Positions 24,294-33,584 are shown, numbered from the stretch's first letter. The stretch: DNA of 35,161 bases from Lachnospiraceae bacterium UBA1683 (GCA_002320245.1 DCKD01000032.1:1-35161), one strand, 5' to 3'. Notes: generated from the sequence alone by a model not told the origin. Numbers and translations: made by a program.

Positions 24294-27200
24294 CTAAATC
24301 TCCTCCCTCTCTGTGTTGTCTTTCTCTGTGTTTCCCTCTTCTGCACTGTCCCTTTCTGCGCCGTTCTTTTCTGCACTGTCCTTTTCTGTGCCGTCCTTTT
24401 CTGCGCTGTCTCTTTCTGCGCTGCCCTTTTCTGCGCTGTCCTTTTCACAGACCTGATGAATTTTAACCAGCACTTCATCCTTCGGATACTTCTCCAACTG
24501 CCGGTATTCGCAGCCTTCAATCCGCGTATCGAATCCGCAGATGGATTGATAGCGGCAGTAATCACATCCGGTAGCCCCGCCAAGCTCATACGGTGCAACC
24601 GCGGCGTCTCCCTCTGCTATTTTCCTCTTCAATTCCTTTTCCAGTTTTTTTGTATATCGCAAAAATTCTGCAAATTCTTCCGGATATAACACTTTAGATG
24701 CACTGGTCAGGCTGCCGTCTTTCTTTCTTCCGACCGGAATCAGATTGGAAGTTCCACTTAAATTCTTCTCAAGATGCTCAATGACTGTCTCATCTGCATT
24801 TACAAGCCCATCCAGACGCAGTTCTTTTAACAACTTTCCTTCCAGTAACTCGTCGTCCTCTTCTTTTTCCACAATCGGATCCTGCATACGATAGTAAAAG
24901 ATTCCAGCAGGAACGACTTTCTTTCCTTTGTGTTTTTTCTGTTCCAGACTCAATGCAGCATTCAGATACACCGGGAGCTGCATCTGTAAACCGTGATAAA
25001 ATGCAGTAATGTCAAAACTCTTCATTCCTGTTTTATAATCTGTGACTTTGACGTATACCTTGTCATCATCCTCGCATGTATCAATACGGTCAATCTTTCC
25101 GCTGCCAAATTTCAGCTCATATCCGCTCGGGCGGAAATCGCCCTGCGCCATCTGTTTTGTCAACGCCCAGACGGACCTGCGAATTAACTTTTTGATTCGT
25201 GTAATCGTGTATTCATTTCTTGCGGTACTGTAAAGCACCGTATTTCCATAATCCAGAATGCTTTCTTCCACACTTTCCTCAATCAGTTCACTCCGCACGC
25301 TCTCGCCCATCTGCGTCCAGTCCACGTTTCTCTCATCTGCCTTTCTGGCAAACCGTTCCATCGACTGATGCGCAATATTTCCCAAGTCCATGGATGCAAA
25401 CTGATATAATTCTCTATCGGAAAGGCGCAGACCATAGGTCAGGAAATGCGCATAAGCACAGGAGGCAAAACGTTCCAGCCGTGTAACGCTGACACGGTCC
25501 GGATTCCCATATAATTCCGCGGCAGCCGAAACCGACAATCGTTCCTGTTTCTTCTTATAAAAAGCAGCATCCAGAATTTGTTCTGTCTGATGCTTTTCTA
25601 TTTTCCGATACCAGCTATACAGCTCCTTCCAGTCATCCCTAATCCCATGCTGACGGTTCTGCAATCCTTTTACGAGATATGCCGCTCCTTTTTCCACTGT
25701 CAGTTCCTGTTCCGCCAACGGTTCTTTCTCTTCATCCTGCACTGAAAGCGCCGGGTACAGCCGTTTCAAATCCTGAATCAGATATGCCGGGCGCAATGCC
25801 TTTCCGTCCGCGGACATCTTAGAAAAGGACAGATACAACTGTTCTGCCGGTTTCGTCAGGTTCATATATAAATAAAATTTCTGAACATATGTCTTTTCTT
25901 TTGCACCCGGAGACAGTGCAATCTTTTTCTCCGCAAAATATTCCCGGTCACGCTCCGAGAGCAGCCCCCCCTGTCCCAGATTTCCGGGAAGGAATACATC
26001 ATTTGCCCCGACAAAAAACAACACTTTCAGATTATTGAGACGGGTCCGCTCCATATCTCCGATGACAACCTGATCCAAACTCGGCGGAATTACTCCTACT
26101 TTTGCCTCTTCGAGTCCCGCATCCAGCAGTTCATTGTATTCCCTCATGGAAATCGGCTCGTCACCAAGTAATTCCTCAAACTTGTCAAACAGATCAATTA
26201 CAATCCGGTACACCTGTGAGTACTCTTTTGCAAGCGCCAGCTCCCCGTCCTCCTGAAAACGCTCTGCCATCCGCTGCACCTGCTCCTGAAGATGCTCCTG
26301 CCGGAAAAACTCATGCACCGCCATCGTAATATCCCGCACCGTCTTTTTCCTCTTTTTCAGAATCACAGTCAGTCCGTCTACCATTTCCACAAAACGTACA
26401 CGCAGTCCATTCAAAGCCTCCAGCTCTTCCTCTCCCACAAGAGAAGTTCTGCGCACCCATGCGCTCTGCCATTTTTTATAGCCTTTTAAACCAAGCGCAA
26501 GAGCATAATTTTCCATACGGTCAATTTCCTCACGGGTAAACCCGGTCATTCCCGTGCGCAGGAAACGAAACACACTCTCATACGAAAAATTTTCTTCTTC
26601 CATTGTCAGAAGGCTTCGGATATATTCTACAAACGCGTTGAGCAAAATGCTTTTCTTATTATCCATGAACACCGGAATCCCATATTCCTTACAGGCTTTT
26701 TCCAAATGTACTGCGTAAGCATTCATATCACTGGCAATCACAGCCATATCCCGGTAACGAATGCGCTGTTCCCTCACCAGGCGGCGCATTCTGGCTGCCA
26801 CAAAGACCGCCTCCTCCTTCGGGCTGCGCGCTCCATGAATGGAAATGGCAGACTGCTCCCCTTCAAAACGGCGTCCACGAAACCGGAATAATTCAGACTC
26901 GAGAAACGCCATCGCCGGATTATTTCTGAACCGATACACAGGCTTCCCATACAGATAAACCGGATTTTCCACCTCAATCTTCTGCTCCGATGCAATTTTC
27001 ATCAGAGACGTCACCATCTGCTTACTGATAGCAAACAACTGGTATGGATGCGTATAAATAAACGGGTTCTCCCGCTCATCCATTTCCACTGTAATCATTA
27101 CCTTACGGCAGACTTTCAGCAGTTCTCCAAGCAGTTTATTCTGTACCGGCGTGAATCCGGTAAATCCATCCAGCACAACCACACTGTCTCTGAGGATTGC

Positions 27201-27773
27201 AGACTCGGGCACCGCGTCGCTCAGTAAGTCCAGCAATTCCTCCTTCGTAATATATTTATCTGCAAGGTAATTTTCAAATCCTTCATACACTTTTCGGATG
27301 TCCCGTAACTTATAATACAGATAGCTTTCCCCGCCAAGTGTCTCCATAAATCCGTCCAGCTCATCAAATCCAATCCCATACTGCGTGAACTCGGAGATGA
27401 CGGATTTTACTTCACTGATGTACCCTTGCTTCTTCAGATTTCCCTTTAGCACCCTCAGCTCGTCCTCATATTCTCCTGCAATCTTCCGCAGAATCAGATT
27501 CTTTCCTTCGTCATCGAGCACCCGCTTTGTCTCCTTCCCGGTTTCCTCGAATACACGATGGGACAACCGGATAAAACTTAAGACATCAATGTTCATAATA
27601 CCATGCCGCGGATGCGCCATGCACAAGTCCTTCTGCGTCTGCATCGTAAACTGCTCCGGCACCAGTACGATATAACTGATATCCGGATGCCGCATGGACT
27701 CCTTCACAATATGTTCATATAAATAATGGGACTTGCCCGCCCCGGAATTTCCAAAAATAAACTGTAATGACAT
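24294..27773 (-). CDS. addB: ATP-dependent helicase/nuclease subunit B (AddB)
   Basis: A 1159-residue protein. Walker A-like GNSGAGKS is at 8-15. Nuclease motif VKVTDYKTG lies in the C-terminal third. The four cysteines of the Fe-S cluster are present: one in FASCAYAHF and three in the CDYCRYQSIC region. The start chosen is the ATG at 27773 after AGGAGGG. Unusual feature: the last 50 or so residues are a tandem pentapeptide repeat of the K-D-S-A-E type, encoded by about nine 15-bp DNA repeats (24305-24447). Confidence 0.96.
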   Translation of the reverse strand: MSLQFIFGNSGAGKSHYLYEHIVKESMRHPDISYIVLVPEQFTMQTQKDLCMAHPRHGIMNIDVLSFIRLSHRVFEETGKETKRVLDDEGKNLILRKIAGEYEDELRVLKGNLKKQGYISEVKSVISEFTQYGIGFDELDGFMETLGGESYLYYKLRDIRKVYEGFENYLADKYITKEELLDLLSDAVPESAILRDSVVVLDGFTGFTPVQNKLLGELLKVCRKVMITVEMDERENPFIYTHPYQLFAISKQMVTSLMKIASEQKIEVENPVYLYGKPVYRFRNNPAMAFLESELFRFRGRRFEGEQSAISIHGARSPKEEAVFVAARMRRLVREQRIRYRDMAVIASDMNAYAVHLEKACKEYGIPVFMDNKKSILLNAFVEYIRSLLTMEEENFSYESVFRFLRTGMTGFTREEIDRMENYALALGLKGYKKWQSAWVRRTSLVGEEELEALNGLRVRFVEMVDGLTVILKKRKKTVRDITMAVHEFFRQEHLQEQVQRMAERFQEDGELALAKEYSQVYRIVIDLFDKFEELLGDEPISMREYNELLDAGLEEAKVGVIPPSLDQVVIGDMERTRLNNLKVLFFVGANDVFLPGNLGQGGLLSERDREYFAEKKIALSPGAKEKTYVQKFYLYMNLTKPAEQLYLSFSKMSADGKALRPAYLIQDLKRLYPALSVQDEEKEPLAEQELTVEKGAAYLVKGLQNRQHGIRDDWKELYSWYRKIEKHQTEQILDAAFYKKKQERLSVSAAAELYGNPDRVSVTRLERFASCAYAHFLTYGLRLSDRELYQFASMDLGNIAHQSMERFARKADERNVDWTQMGESVRSELIEESVEESILDYGNTVLYSTARNEYTITRIKKLIRRSVWALTKQMAQGDFRPSGYELKFGSGKIDRIDTCEDDDKVYVKVTDYKTGMKSFDITAFYHGLQMQLPVYLNAALSLEQKKHKGKKVVPAGIFYYRMQDPIVEKEEDDELLEGKLLKELRLDGLVNADETVIEHLEKNLSGTSNLIPVGRKKDGSLTSASKVLYPEEFAEFLRYTKKLEKELKRKIAEGDAAVAPYELGGATGCDYCRYQSICGFDTRIEGCEYRQLEKYPKDEVLVKIHQVCEKDSAEKGSAERDSAEKDGTEKDSAEKNGAERDSAEEGNTEKDNTEREEI
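24305..24447. repeat. 15-bp tandem repeat inside the addB 3' end
   Basis: About nine imperfect copies of TTTTCTGCRCTGTCC on the plus strand encode [KR]-[DGN]-[SGN]-[AT]-E units in AddB. The repeat is in frame, so copy-number changes would only alter tail length. Confidence 0.85.
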
Positions 27774-27820
27774 CTGTGCCCTCCTGTGTCCGATAATCAA
27801 ATAATTTTTTGCATGGATAG

Positions 27821-27829
27821 ATTATACCA
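27821..27829 (-). promoter_or_regulatory. Extended -10 promoter of addBA
   Basis: TATAAT (27826-27821) preceded by TGg forms an extended -10 box 48 bp before the addB ATG. The -35 region is weak (TTCACC-like at an 18-bp spacing). Confidence 0.6.
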
Positions 27830-27965
27830 CATAGCAACAGGGCAGGTGAACATTTATATCCATCTGAAAACTTTTCCCTGATATTCCCATTGAAAGGAAC
27901 ATCAGGTATAATATAGGTAAACGACGAATTTAAAACGGGATGGTCAGGTGTTCATCGCAAAGGGG

Positions 27966-28015
27966 ATTACAAAGGGGACTGTCCCTTTTGCGTTGGGGAC
28001 TGTCCCCTTTGTAAT
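27966..28015. terminator. 20-bp inverted repeat with AAAGGGGACTGTCCC core
   Basis: Arms 27966-27985 and 27996-28015 match in 19 of 20 positions around a 10-nt loop. Each arm also holds its own GGGACTGTCCC palindrome. It lies 13 bp after the DUF2935 stop, so it can terminate that gene, but no T-run follows. The same AAAGGGGACTG core is at 11530-11551. Confidence 0.6.
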
Positions 28016-28028
28016 ACAGAAAACCTTT

Positions 28029-28940
28029 CTACGACATCTTCTTATCCTGCCCCTCTAACAGCCGTATATAATGGTTTGCCTCCCGCAGCACATGGTCCGC
28101 AAGCAACGGCAGGATAATAGATTCAATACCGCAGTTTAGGATTCCCTCCGTTCCCGCAGCTTTAAATTCCCTGTATTTTAAAGTCTCTTCCAATGATTTT
28201 TTTGTCAGTGCACTTTCTGCCCAGGAGTCCTGCATCCGTGCCATTTCCAAAAGTTCCCTGTATTCTCCTGCAAATTCATCGGCTGTTTTTATCAATTCTT
28301 CCTCGGTCGGGTCCAGCAGCCCCCGGATAAACAGTGCATGTTCCATCATAATCTGATTCCAGAACTCCTCTTTGGAGCGTATAATTTCGTAAGAAATTCT
28401 CTCGTTTTGTCTAAGTTCCTGCAAAATCGAACGGTATAACCTCGCCTCTCTCATAATATGTTCAATCAATAATGGATAATTGAACGTGAAGAGGGTACAC
28501 TCTCTCACTTCTCTCAATATGTTTTGCTTGAATTCAATAAGTCCGTTCAAAAGGGTTATGCCTCTTTCATTCATATTCCGTACAGTTCTGCGAAGCTCTC
28601 TGCTATGCTCTTCCTCACAGCCCGACTGGAGATTTTGCTCCATCACGGTAATCCTGCTGTCAATTGGAATCCCGCTCAGACGATTCGTCGCCTTCTCCGC
28701 AGGCAGTGTAAACTCCGTAACGATTTCCTGCGACTCAATCACACTGCGACTGATGATTCCGTCACTGATTTCCACCGCCTGCCTCAAAAAATTCTCAAAC
28801 TGTCTTCGAAACCACGCTGCTTTTTGTATCCATGCTTTTTCTTTTCCCGGAAATCCCGCCTCCAGAAAAAATGCATGTTCTTTCATAATCCGCGCAAAAA
28901 ACAAATGTGTTTCTAATGAAAACACTACAAAATCTTCCAT
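28029..28940 (-). CDS. DUF2935 family, duplicated four-helix-bundle metal protein
   Basis: A 303-residue, all-helical soluble protein made of two related halves. Each half has a Glu/His pattern as in di-metal helical bundles: LETHLFFARIMKEHAFFLE at about 9-27 and PLLIEHIMREARLY in the first half; FWNQIMMEHALFIRGLLDP and LPLLADHVLREANHYIRLL in the second. DUF2935 proteins of Bacillus and Clostridium are predicted iron or manganese binders of unknown role. It is a single gene; promoter elements are unclear. Confidence 0.85.
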   Translation of the reverse strand: MEDFVVFSLETHLFFARIMKEHAFFLEAGFPGKEKAWIQKAAWFRRQFENFLRQAVEISDGIISRSVIESQEIVTEFTLPAEKATNRLSGIPIDSRITVMEQNLQSGCEEEHSRELRRTVRNMNERGITLLNGLIEFKQNILREVRECTLFTFNYPLLIEHIMREARLYRSILQELRQNERISYEIIRSKEEFWNQIMMEHALFIRGLLDPTEEELIKTADEFAGEYRELLEMARMQDSWAESALTKKSLEETLKYREFKAAGTEGILNCGIESIILPLLADHVLREANHYIRLLEGQDKKMS

Positions 28941-29019
28941 TGTTTCTCATTCCTTAATATTTGACTTCTATCTAAAATATGCAATATCAAAAAAATGGTA
29001 CGTGAGACGCCAAAACAGT

Positions 29020-29373
29020 TTCATTGCGGATACTGCTTTCCTTATTTTCGGCTACTATGAAAATGCAGACGGCGCGGAGCTTTCCGCCGGAGAAACCGCC
29101 GTAAAAGAACATGATGCTCTTGCCGCACAGCGAGGTGATACCGTTAATCCCGGCCCGGACAGCAACTTCAGAATCTGGAGCGCCGGCGGTTATATCTTTG
29201 GATATGATGAAATTGACACAACAATGGAAACCGATGAGACACCGGAGGAACATGCAGCTACTATTGCATGGGAGACACGCCGGCTCGGCATTATGGACTG
29301 GATTACCAACGACGTGGACTGGATGACAGGTGAACATCATTCCGGCAGTAAACGGATTGCATGGCACGCATAA
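29020..29373 (+). pseudogene. Orphan reading frame without a start, probable C-terminal gene remnant
   Basis: The plus-strand frame from about 29020 to the TAA at 29373 reads like real protein: NADGAELSAGETAVKEHD, then SNFRIWSAGGYIFGYDEID and RLGIMDWITNDVDWMT. It is rich in Asp, Glu, Gly and Trp, with balanced codons and third-position variety. No ATG, GTG or TTG with a ribosome site lies at its beginning; upstream the frame runs antisense into the DUF2935 gene. I do not recognise the family. It is most likely the 3' part of a gene whose 5' end was lost, although a real gene with an odd start cannot be excluded. Confidence 0.5.
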
Positions 29374-29379
29374 TCATTA

Positions 29380-29434
29380 TTGCGTTGATTAACAGCCGCA
29401 TCAGAAACGATATACCGGCTGTTAACCAACGCAA
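29380..29434. terminator. Hairpin downstream of the liv/cytidylate-kinase operon
   Basis: TTGCGTTG-a-TTAACAGCC (29380-29397) pairs with GGCTGTTAA-c-CAACGCAA (29417-29434): 8 plus 9 bp with one internal mismatch and a 19-nt loop. It begins about 42 bp after the kinase stop (minus strand) and 7 bp after the plus-strand remnant's stop. U-tracts are absent, so its strength is uncertain. Confidence 0.55.
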
Positions 29435-29475
29435 GTACCCATTCAAAAATATCAGGTTATTCGATGTTGCTTATA

Positions 29476-30096
29476 CTAAGCAAATCTGATTTTAATATAC
29501 GCCTTGATTTCCTCGACACATTTCTGGAACCCCAGTTTCCCACTGTTCAGGCAGAGGTCATAATTTCTTGCGTCCGACCACTCGCGGCCGGTATGATATC
29601 GGTAAAAATCACCACGGAATGCGTCCGTCTTTTCAATATATTTCTGCATCTCCTTCTCGCTCATGCTGTGGCGTTCCATAGAACGTTCCAGACAGAACTT
29701 TTCATCCGCATGGATAAATACACTGACGAGATTGGGATAACCCCGGAGGACATAATCTGCACACCTTCCAATGATGACACAGGATTCCTGCCCTGCCAGT
29801 TCTTTAATTATCTTCGCCTGATAGTTAAACAGATTATCCTCAGAAACAAATTCCCGGTCTTCAGGCGGGAGAAGTTCTCCGTCATATGGGCGTTTCAATA
29901 TACGAAACCATCCCGCACGTTTGATTTTTTCGTCAGACATACCAAACAGGCTCTCATTGATTCCGCTGTCCTCCGATGCCATTCTCAGGATTTCTCTGCT
30001 GTAACAGTTGATTCCAAGCTCTTTTGCAAGCATGGCGCCGATTGTTTTTCCTCCGCTTCCATACTGTCTGGAAATCGCGATTACTATATTTTCCAT
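29476..30096 (-). CDS. Cytidylate-kinase-like protein (Cytidylate_kin2)
   Basis: A 206-residue P-loop kinase-fold protein. The phosphate-binding loop is GSGGKTIG near residue 14, after MENIVIAISRQY. The pattern I-S-R-x-x-G-S-G-G is that of the Cytidylate_kin2 family, with a lid region around RHSMSEKEMQKYIEKTDAFRGDFYRYHTG. True substrate is unproven; members of this family are not the housekeeping Cmk. The gene starts 12 bp after livF and ends the liv operon, which is a curious pairing. Confidence 0.85.
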   Translation of the reverse strand: MENIVIAISRQYGSGGKTIGAMLAKELGINCYSREILRMASEDSGINESLFGMSDEKIKRAGWFRILKRPYDGELLPPEDREFVSEDNLFNYQAKIIKELAGQESCVIIGRCADYVLRGYPNLVSVFIHADEKFCLERSMERHSMSEKEMQKYIEKTDAFRGDFYRYHTGREWSDARNYDLCLNSGKLGFQKCVEEIKAYIKIRFA

Positions 30097-30108
30097 AAAA
30101 AGTCCCCC

Positions 30109-30819
30109 CTATTCACCCAGATATGCTTTCTTGATGGATGCATCCTCCAGCAGCTCTTTTGCTTTTCCTTCCAATACGATATTTCCTGTCTCAAGGACAT
30201 ATGCCCTGTCCGCAATGGAAAGTGCTTTCTTCGCATTCTGTTCTACAAGAAGAACGGTCGTTCCACTTTCGCTGACCGATTTAATAATATCGAAAATCTC
30301 GTTTACAAGAATCGGTGAAAGCCCCATAGACGGCTCATCCATCAGAATAATCTTTGGCTTTGACATCAGGGCGCGCCCCATCGCCAGCATCTGCTGCTCT
30401 CCTCCGCTCAATGTTCCTGCAAGCTGATTCCTTCTTTCCTTCAGGCGCGGAAATCTGTCATATACACTCTGCAGACTTTCTTCTATCTCATTTTTATCTT
30501 TCCTTGTATAAGCACCCATCTTCAGATTCTCATATACGCTCAGTTCCGCAAAAACTCTCCGACCTTCCGGTACGTGCGCCATCCCCATAGATACGATTTT
30601 ATAAGCCGGGACTTTTGTGATTTCCTGTCCTTCAAATGTCACCGTGCCGTTTTTCGGAGCAATCAGACCGGTAATCGTATGCAGAATCGTTGTTTTACCC
30701 GCACCGTTGGCTCCAATCAGGGCGATAACCTCACCCTGATTTACCTGAAAGGATACACCCTTTATCGCCTGAATCACCCCATAATAAACTTCCAGATTTT
30801 TGACCTCAAGCATTGCCAT
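30109..30819 (-). CDS. livF: Branched-chain amino acid ABC transporter ATPase LivF
   Basis: A 236-residue ATPase. Walker A GANGAGKTT is at 36-44, the signature LSGGEQQM, and Walker B IILMDEPSMGLSP. G-M-A-H-V-P-E-G-R-R-V-F is the LivF hallmark in the Q-loop region. GGAGG is 8 nt before the ATG at 30819. It forms the ATPase pair with LivG, encoded 12 bp upstream. Confidence 0.95.
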   Translation of the reverse strand: MAMLEVKNLEVYYGVIQAIKGVSFQVNQGEVIALIGANGAGKTTILHTITGLIAPKNGTVTFEGQEITKVPAYKIVSMGMAHVPEGRRVFAELSVYENLKMGAYTRKDKNEIEESLQSVYDRFPRLKERRNQLAGTLSGGEQQMLAMGRALMSKPKIILMDEPSMGLSPILVNEIFDIIKSVSESGTTVLLVEQNAKKALSIADRAYVLETGNIVLEGKAKELLEDASIKKAYLGE

Positions 30820-30831
30820 AGCTGTTTCCTC

Positions 30832-31593
30832 CTATTCTCCCAGATATGCTGTAATGACTTTTGGATTGTTGAGCACTTTTGACGTTTCACCCTGGGCGAG
30901 TACCTCGCCAAAGTTCAGCACTGTCAGTTTCTCACAGATACCGCTCACAAGTTTCATGTCATGTTCAATGAGAAGGATTGTCATATGAAATTTTTCCCGG
31001 ACAAACTGGATCATTTCCATCAGCGCCCCTGTCTCATTCGGATTCATTCCAGCCGCAGGCTCATCCAGCAGCAACAGTTTCGGATTCGTTGCAAGCGCTC
31101 TGGCAATCTCAAGCTTCCGCTGCTGACCATATGGAAGATTTGCGGCAAGATGATCTGCATAATCCTCCAAGTCAAACACCTTCAGCAATTCCATTGCCTT
31201 GTCATCCATCTCTTTTTCCACACGGCTGTACCGGGGGAGCCGAAGGATTCCTTCCACAGCAGTGTAATGATGCTGATTGTGAAGCCCGACTTTTACATTG
31301 TCCGCAACAGTTAACTGTCTGAACAGACGGATATTCTGAAATGTTCTTGCAACCCCGGCTTTGCTGATGTCCGTAACCTTTCTGCCGGTAATATCAACGC
31401 CATCCAGAATTACTTTTCCGCTGTCCGGCCGGTAGACTCCTGTCAGAAGGTTGAAAATTGTTGTCTTGCCCGCTCCGTTGGGTCCTATCAGACCATACAG
31501 TTCTTCTTTTTTTATAGAAATATCAAAGGCATTCACTGCCCGGAGCCCGCCAAAAGAGATACCCAGATTTTTAACGTCTAATAAAGTTTCCAT
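30832..31593 (-). CDS. livG: Branched-chain amino acid ABC transporter ATPase LivG
   Basis: A 253-residue ATPase. Walker A GPNGAGKTT is at 37-45, then ARTFQNIRLF (LivG hallmark), LPYGQQRKLEIARAL as signature region and LLLDEPAAGMNP as Walker B. The start chosen is the ATG at 31593, which shares one base with the livM stop (TAATG). A longer reading to 31647 would lie within livM. Confidence 0.95.
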   Translation of the reverse strand: METLLDVKNLGISFGGLRAVNAFDISIKKEELYGLIGPNGAGKTTIFNLLTGVYRPDSGKVILDGVDITGRKVTDISKAGVARTFQNIRLFRQLTVADNVKVGLHNQHHYTAVEGILRLPRYSRVEKEMDDKAMELLKVFDLEDYADHLAANLPYGQQRKLEIARALATNPKLLLLDEPAAGMNPNETGALMEMIQFVREKFHMTILLIEHDMKLVSGICEKLTVLNFGEVLAQGETSKVLNNPKVITAYLGE

Positions 31594-32654
31594 TACTTCC
31601 CAGCCCCCCTCTTGTTTTTTCCGAAGTGAAAATATTTCTCTCTCCATGCAATTGCACCCGGCGCCCAGTTAAAAATCATCATGACAATCAGGACAACCGC
31701 ATATATCAACATACGATAATCAGACAGACCTCTCAGCACTTCCGGCAACAGTGTCAGAACAACCGCCGCAATAACAGAACCACGGATACTTCCGATTCCA
31801 CCTAATACAACAAATACAAGAATTGTAATCGACATATTGTATCCGAAGTTATTTGTATTGGCGGTCAGTGTGGACAGATTATGTGCATACAGCACACCGG
31901 CTGCCCCTGCCAGTGCTGCCGAAACTGTAAATGCCATCAATTTATATTTTGTGACGTTAATTCCCACGGACTCTGCCGCAATCCGGTTGTCACGAATCGC
32001 CATGATTGCACGTCCGTCCCTGGAATTTGTAAGGTTAATCACAATAAACAATGTCAACAGAATCAGAAGGAATCCGATAAAGAATGTCGCATCCTTCGGA
32101 GTGCCTGTAATTCCCTGCGGACCATTTACAATGACAGTTCCATCCGGAGCCATATCGAGTGCCATCACATCTTTCGTCGAAAAATGAAATCCTTCCGAAT
32201 CTTTTCCAATATATAAAACATTTACTAGGTTCTTAATAATTTCCCCAAATGCCAATGTCACGATTGCCAGATAATCTCCCTTCAGACGGAGGACCGGAAT
32301 GCCAATCAGCACACCAAATACCGCCGCCACTGCGATGCCGACCAGCATCGCAAGGAAAAAACGAAGGGGTGCGGCTGTAATTACATCTCTCATACATTTT
32401 GAGAAAAAAGCACTGGAGAATGCTCCCACGCACATAAATCCTGCGTGCCCCAGACTCAGCTCTCCGAGAATACCGACCACAAGGTTCAGGGAAACAGCCA
32501 GAACAATATAGGTACAAAGAGGAACCATCAATCCTTCCAGCAGACTGGAAACCGCACCTACGCTAATCAATAACTGCATAATAATAAATGCGGCAGTCAC
32601 CATTGCGTATGTAATCAGATTGTTTTTTGTATTTTTCTTCATTTTCTTTAACAT
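31593..32654 (-). CDS. livM: Branched-chain amino acid ABC transporter permease LivM
   Basis: A 353-residue permease with about eight to ten membrane helices. LSLGHAGFMCVGAF is typical of LivM, followed by LRLKGDYLAIVTLAFGEI and the coupling region AIRDNRIAAESVGINVTKYK. The start chosen is the ATG at 32654, 5 nt after AGGTGG, ahead of the GTG at 32663. Confidence 0.95.
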   Translation of the reverse strand: MLKKMKKNTKNNLITYAMVTAAFIIMQLLISVGAVSSLLEGLMVPLCTYIVLAVSLNLVVGILGELSLGHAGFMCVGAFSSAFFSKCMRDVITAAPLRFFLAMLVGIAVAAVFGVLIGIPVLRLKGDYLAIVTLAFGEIIKNLVNVLYIGKDSEGFHFSTKDVMALDMAPDGTVIVNGPQGITGTPKDATFFIGFLLILLTLFIVINLTNSRDGRAIMAIRDNRIAAESVGINVTKYKLMAFTVSAALAGAAGVLYAHNLSTLTANTNNFGYNMSITILVFVVLGGIGSIRGSVIAAVVLTLLPEVLRGLSDYRMLIYAVVLIVMMIFNWAPGAIAWREKYFHFGKNKRGAGK

Positions 32655-32663
32655 AACATCCAC

Positions 32664-33548
32664 CTACACTTTCTCTTGAATCTTTTTCCCCAGAAGACCT
32701 GTAGGTTTCACAAGAAGTACGATAATCAATACGGCAAATACAATGGCATCTGCCATCTGTGATGAAATGTATGCCTTACTGATGATTTCGATAATTCCCA
32801 AAAGAATACCACCGATAAACGCTCCCGGTATGGAGCCGATTCCGCCAAATACAGCAGCTACAAAGGCTTTGATACCAGGCATCGCCCCTGTGTACGGAGT
32901 CAGGCTTGGATAAGTGGAGCACAACAGTACTCCCGCGATTGCCGCCAGCGCGGAACCGATTGCAAATGTCAATGCGATTGTTCCATTTACATTAATCCCC
33001 ATCAACTGTGCGGCGCCACGGTCCTCTGAAACCGCGCGCATTGCCTGCCCTGATTTTGTCTTCTGTACAAATGTAATCAATGCAGCCATAATGATGAGAC
33101 ATACAGCAATTGTTACGATTGTCTCACCGGAGATATTCAGCCTGCCGCCTGCGAGCGATACCCCCTTCCACTGAATCACAGTCGGAAACGTCTGTGCATT
33201 CGCGCCAAAAATCAACAATGCCACATTCTGCAGCAAGTAACTGACACCAATTGCGGTAATCAATACAACCAGCGTTGACGATGCCTTACTAAGCGGTCTG
33301 TAGGCAATCCGTTCAATTGCCATCCCAAGTACGGTGCAGACAACCACCGCAATCAATATGGCAATCACAGGCGAAAGCCCTGCCTGTGTCATGGAAATCA
33401 GCGCGGCATAAGCCCCAATCATAATAACGTCTCCATGTGCAAAATTCAACATCTTCGCAATACCGTAAACCATCGTGTACCCAAGAGCAATAATCGCGTA
33501 TACACTTCCAAGACTCAGCCCATTAATCAAATACGATATAAAACTCAT
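32664..33548 (-). CDS. livH: Branched-chain amino acid ABC transporter permease LivH
   Basis: A 294-residue membrane permease. GYTMVYGIAKMLNFAHGDVIMIGAY is the LivH signature near the N-terminus. The EAA-like loop AVSEDRGAAQLMGINV contacts the ATPases. Of two ATGs, the one at 33548 is better spaced from GAGGAA than the one at 33554. Confidence 0.95.
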   Translation of the reverse strand: MSFISYLINGLSLGSVYAIIALGYTMVYGIAKMLNFAHGDVIMIGAYAALISMTQAGLSPVIAILIAVVVCTVLGMAIERIAYRPLSKASSTLVVLITAIGVSYLLQNVALLIFGANAQTFPTVIQWKGVSLAGGRLNISGETIVTIAVCLIIMAALITFVQKTKSGQAMRAVSEDRGAAQLMGINVNGTIALTFAIGSALAAIAGVLLCSTYPSLTPYTGAMPGIKAFVAAVFGGIGSIPGAFIGGILLGIIEIISKAYISSQMADAIVFAVLIIVLLVKPTGLLGKKIQEKV

Positions 33549-33584
33549 ACTCATTTCCTCTCATCTTTTTTCATTCTCTTACTG

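Noticed and set aside
24305..24447. Possible CRISPR or satellite array
   Set aside because: The repeats are 15 bp, directly tandem without spacers, and keep the AddB reading frame.
21726..24689. Several long plus-strand open frames (191, 186 and 235 codons) in the addAB region
   Set aside because: They are antisense to well-conserved AddA/AddB motifs, with His/Cys/Arg-rich compositions and no start signals.
27907..27912. Plus-strand TATAAT upstream of the DUF2935 region
   Set aside because: No -35 at proper spacing and no plus-strand gene follows.
28987..29367. 126-codon minus-strand frame rich in Cys and Pro
   Set aside because: It is the antisense shadow of the more protein-like plus-strand frame and lacks a ribosome site.
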